A stretch of DNA of 64,000 nucleotides from Hymenobacter sp. DG01 (GTDB lineage Bacteria; Bacteroidota; Bacteroidia; Cytophagales; Hymenobacteraceae). The notes below the pieces were generated by a model. It did no database searches, had not been told where the DNA came from, and worked only from the letters and a program-made list of their open reading frames with translations. The translations under genes were made by a program, and so were the position numbers. The stretch spans positions 4,404,001 to 4,468,000 of the forward strand of contig NZ_CP040936.1 in the NCBI RefSeq assembly GCF_006352025.1, read 5' to 3'. Position 1 is the stretch's first letter; the number at the start of each line of letters is the position of its first letter. Shown here one piece after another: positions 62,234 to 64,000 of this stretch.

Positions 62234-62645
62234 CTCAAGGAATTAGGTGGAACATAGGCGGCATAGCGCCGCCAACCAGGCAGGGTAAAACAAGGACCGA
62301 AACACCGTGCGGTGGGTGCAAGTGAATACCTGTGCCGCCCGGCGCGCAAGCGCTGCCGTATCAAAGGTGGGTACTGCAAACTAAGGCGTTTTGGCCAAAC
62401 CCGGCTTATATTCAGGTGGGCCTATGCCAGGAAACAAAGCTGTCCGGAAGCCATTGCTGGCTCTGTGCAACGGTGTCCGGTACGATAACATAGGCCTCGG
62501 TTTTATAAGAAGCAGCACCGCACAGGGCCTGACAATTCCCACGCAAAACAGCCCTGGGTAAAGCAATGGCCCCTCGCTACAGCAAAGGCCCCGGCTTCAT
62601 GCGGAAGCCGGGGCCTTTGCTGTAGCGGGTGGACAAAACCGGCAG
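62234..62645. other. 412-bp region upstream of OtsAB
   Basis: It holds a 6-bp hairpin (62257-62273) in what should be the OtsAB mRNA leader, then a moderately AT-rich segment to about 62570 and the terminator of the small downstream-facing gene (62575-62627). No gene is supported; I found no clear promoter box. Confidence 0.45.
62575..62627 (-). terminator. Strong hairpin terminator
   Basis: A perfect 24-bp stem (62575-62598 with 62604-62627) with a 5-base loop, just past the small gene at 62646. Confidence 0.92.
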
Positions 62646-62831
62646 TTATTCGCCGGCCTTTTTGCGGCCCGAGCCGCTTTTCTTGCCGCCGCCGTCTTGC
62701 TTATTCACGGTGGCCCAGGCGCGTTTCTCGGCTTCTTCTTCCGAGATGCCGCGCTTTTCGTAGCTTTCTTCAATGTGCTCGGCCTGCCGCTTTTGCTTGT
62801 CGGTGTAGGCCGATTTATCTCCTTGTGGCAT
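62646..62831 (-). CDS. Small Lys/Glu-rich conserved protein ('plasmid stabilization protein' type)
   Basis: 61 residues. The sequence DKSAYTDKQKRQAEHIEES, then a KRGISEEEAEKRAWATVNKQDGGG-type block and a Gly/Ser/Lys-rich tail, belongs to a widespread small family that databases often label 'plasmid stabilization protein' although no such activity is proven and it is chromosomal here. It is hydrophilic and probably binds nucleic acid or acts as a stress protein. A strong terminator lies downstream. Confidence 0.82.
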   Translation of the reverse strand: MPQGDKSAYTDKQKRQAEHIEESYEKRGISEEEAEKRAWATVNKQDGGGKKSGSGRKKAGE

Positions 62832-62980
62832 GATGCGGGAATCTTGAGGGTGAATGAATTAGGCTGGGTGCCTAAGCCCGGTTTACGCGGGCCTTTTCAG
62901 GTGGTTATGCCGAGCTTGCGGCCCCCGGTTGGTTGCGCCTGCCTATCTTCGCCCCTCGTTCACCAGTCCTTAGCCACCCT

Positions 62981-63226
62981 ATGCGCCAGCTCGCCATCAT
63001 TCCGCACCCCGATGTCAAGATTACCCTCTTCAGCTGGAACGGCAAGTACCTGATTAAGCTGGAGAAAGGCCCTTTTGAGCAAACCTACAAGGTAAGCGAG
63101 CTGGACCTGACCGGGGAGGACGACATTCATCTGCTCCTGGACCAGGAGTTTGTGCAGGCGGCCGTGCAGCGCTTCGCGGGCATGCAGCAGGATCTGCAGG
63201 CAGCCTTCGACCGGCACGGTATCTGA
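62981..63226 (+). CDS. Hypothetical small conserved protein
   Basis: 81 residues from the ATG at 62981, preceded by a TATCTTCG box. The sequence LAIIPHPDVKITLFSWNGKYLIKLEKG suggests a beta-strand pair, then an acidic region and a C-terminal helix (EFVQAAVQRFAGMQQDLQAAF). There are no cysteines, membrane segments or motifs I recognise. Soluble, function unknown. It is 46 bases before the next gene on the same strand. Confidence 0.75.
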   Translation: MRQLAIIPHPDVKITLFSWNGKYLIKLEKGPFEQTYKVSELDLTGEDDIHLLLDQEFVQAAVQRFAGMQQDLQAAFDRHGI

Positions 63227-63272
63227 TACTTCGCGCCCTGACCCCGTTTTTCTGTTTTTCTACTCGGTTTAT

Positions 63273-63998
63273 ATGAAACGATTTTTCGGCTTCGGGCTGG
63301 TGCTGGCCGCTCTCTGCGCGCCTCTGGCCGGACAGGCCCAGCTCTACGACGCGCGCAGTAGCAGTGTCAATTTTGAAAAGCGTGAGCGGGACGCCGTGAA
63401 AGTGCAGGTGGAAGGCACCGCCCAGTGGACCCGCGACTTCTGGCAGGCCTGGCTGAAGGATACCTATAATATTAAGCTGAAGGGTTCCGGCGTGTTTGGG
63501 GTAGGGAAGAAGGATGTGCTGGAAGCCAAACAGGTGCCCATGTCCAGCGTGACGGGTAAGCTGCTCGATTTGTATTCCACCGTCACGGCGCCTTCCGATA
63601 CGGTTTCGGAGCTGTCGGTGTGGGCCGGGGTAGGGCCCGATTCGTTTCTCTCGGCTTCGGGCACGCCCTCCGAGTTTAGCTCCCTGCGCACCATTGCCCA
63701 GAACTTTGCCGCCGCCGCCCGCCTGAAAGCCTACCGCGAGCAGATTGCCGAAGCCGAGAAGCAGCTGGTGGCCGCCGAAAAGGACAAGGAAAAGCTGGAA
63801 AAGGAGCGGGCCAGCCTGGCCGCCAACACCAAAGCCAACCTGGAAAAGATTGAGCTTCTGAAAAAGCAGAATGCCGACAACAAGCTGAAGGCCGCCGAGG
63901 ATTCCGTAAAGCTCCTCGACAACGCCCGGCTCACGGATTTGCGTAAAGCACAGGTAGAGCGGCGCCGCGCCCGCCTCACCAACCTCGACCGTAAGTAG
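63273..63998 (+). CDS. Exported coiled-coil protein, complete to within two bases of the window end
   Basis: 241 residues from the ATG at 63273; a further open frame upstream overlaps the preceding gene and is not used. A signal peptide (MKRFFGFGLVLAALCAPLAGQAQ) is followed by a region of mixed strands (about 25-145), then a long Glu/Lys/Ala-rich coiled coil to the end (AEAEKQLVAAEKDKEKLEKE, LEKIELLKKQNADNKLKAAE). It ends in a basic tail. It is probably periplasmic and oligomeric. I recognise no family. Confidence 0.8.
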   Translation: MKRFFGFGLVLAALCAPLAGQAQLYDARSSSVNFEKRERDAVKVQVEGTAQWTRDFWQAWLKDTYNIKLKGSGVFGVGKKDVLEAKQVPMSSVTGKLLDLYSTVTAPSDTVSELSVWAGVGPDSFLSASGTPSEFSSLRTIAQNFAAAARLKAYREQIAEAEKQLVAAEKDKEKLEKERASLAANTKANLEKIELLKKQNADNKLKAAEDSVKLLDNARLTDLRKAQVERRRARLTNLDRK

Positions 63999-64000
63999 TT

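Overview
This window looks like chromosome from a high-GC member of the Bacteroidota, most probably the Cytophagales and close to Hymenobacter. The reasons are the estimated GC of about 60 %, the lack of Shine-Dalgarno sequences before most starts, several TAnnTTTG-type -7 boxes, a SecA without the C-terminal zinc tail, and family choices common in that group. The hexamer GGGTAG/CTACCC is strikingly frequent. I see no rRNA, tRNA, CRISPR array, phage, plasmid origin or transposase. The taxonomic call is inference from sequence character only.

Layout. 1-2.7 kb: 5' end of a secreted alpha-amylase, an exported L,D-transpeptidase-like protein and an Ldh-family dehydrogenase. 2.8-7.9 kb: a circularly permuted ATP-grasp / alpha-E / transglutaminase operon, divergent from a zinc-ribbon metallopeptidase; this is a predicted amide-bond making and breaking system. 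8-14.4 kb: exopolyphosphatase-like protein, SAM methyltransferase, DinB protein, DapF, an exported protein, aldo/keto reductase and GNAT, with two copies of a long palindromic repeat. 14.5-20.8 kb: a sugar locus with glycosyltransferase, UDP-galactopyranose mutase, a GH1-like protein, an RmlD-like reductase and a membrane acyltransferase. 20.9-29.6 kb: housekeeping and envelope genes (secA, deoC, SPOR lipoprotein, M20 amidohydrolase, Hsp20, HtrA protease).

29.6-37.3 kb: a tandem pair of paralogous small proteins, an aldehyde dehydrogenase, an ECF sigma / membrane anti-sigma-like / DUF4097-like operon, an exported PPC-domain protein, a DUF3857-type pseudogene and a DUF4442 protein. 37.3-45.3 kb: a DisA_N-like nucleotide cyclase candidate, a double TonB_C protein, RidA, a membrane-anchored MutS-like ATPase, a bestrophin and an FAD-Rieske oxidoreductase. 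45.3-54.5 kb: FUSC protein, MFS transporter, 7TM-type histidine kinase, an exported protein of unknown function and an S9 peptidase. 54.6-62.2 kb: LysR regulator with YeiH, a Na+/H+ antiporter, a ClC channel and a fused OtsA-OtsB, together an ion and osmolyte block. 62.6-64 kb: three small or hypothetical genes.

The genes are mostly single transcription units separated by strong hairpin terminators. The most interesting items are the ATP-grasp/alpha-E/transglutaminase/metallopeptidase locus, the DisA_N-like protein whose RHR motif is replaced by RGAR, the membrane MutS, the sugar locus, and the frame-independent abundance of GGGTAG/CTACCC.
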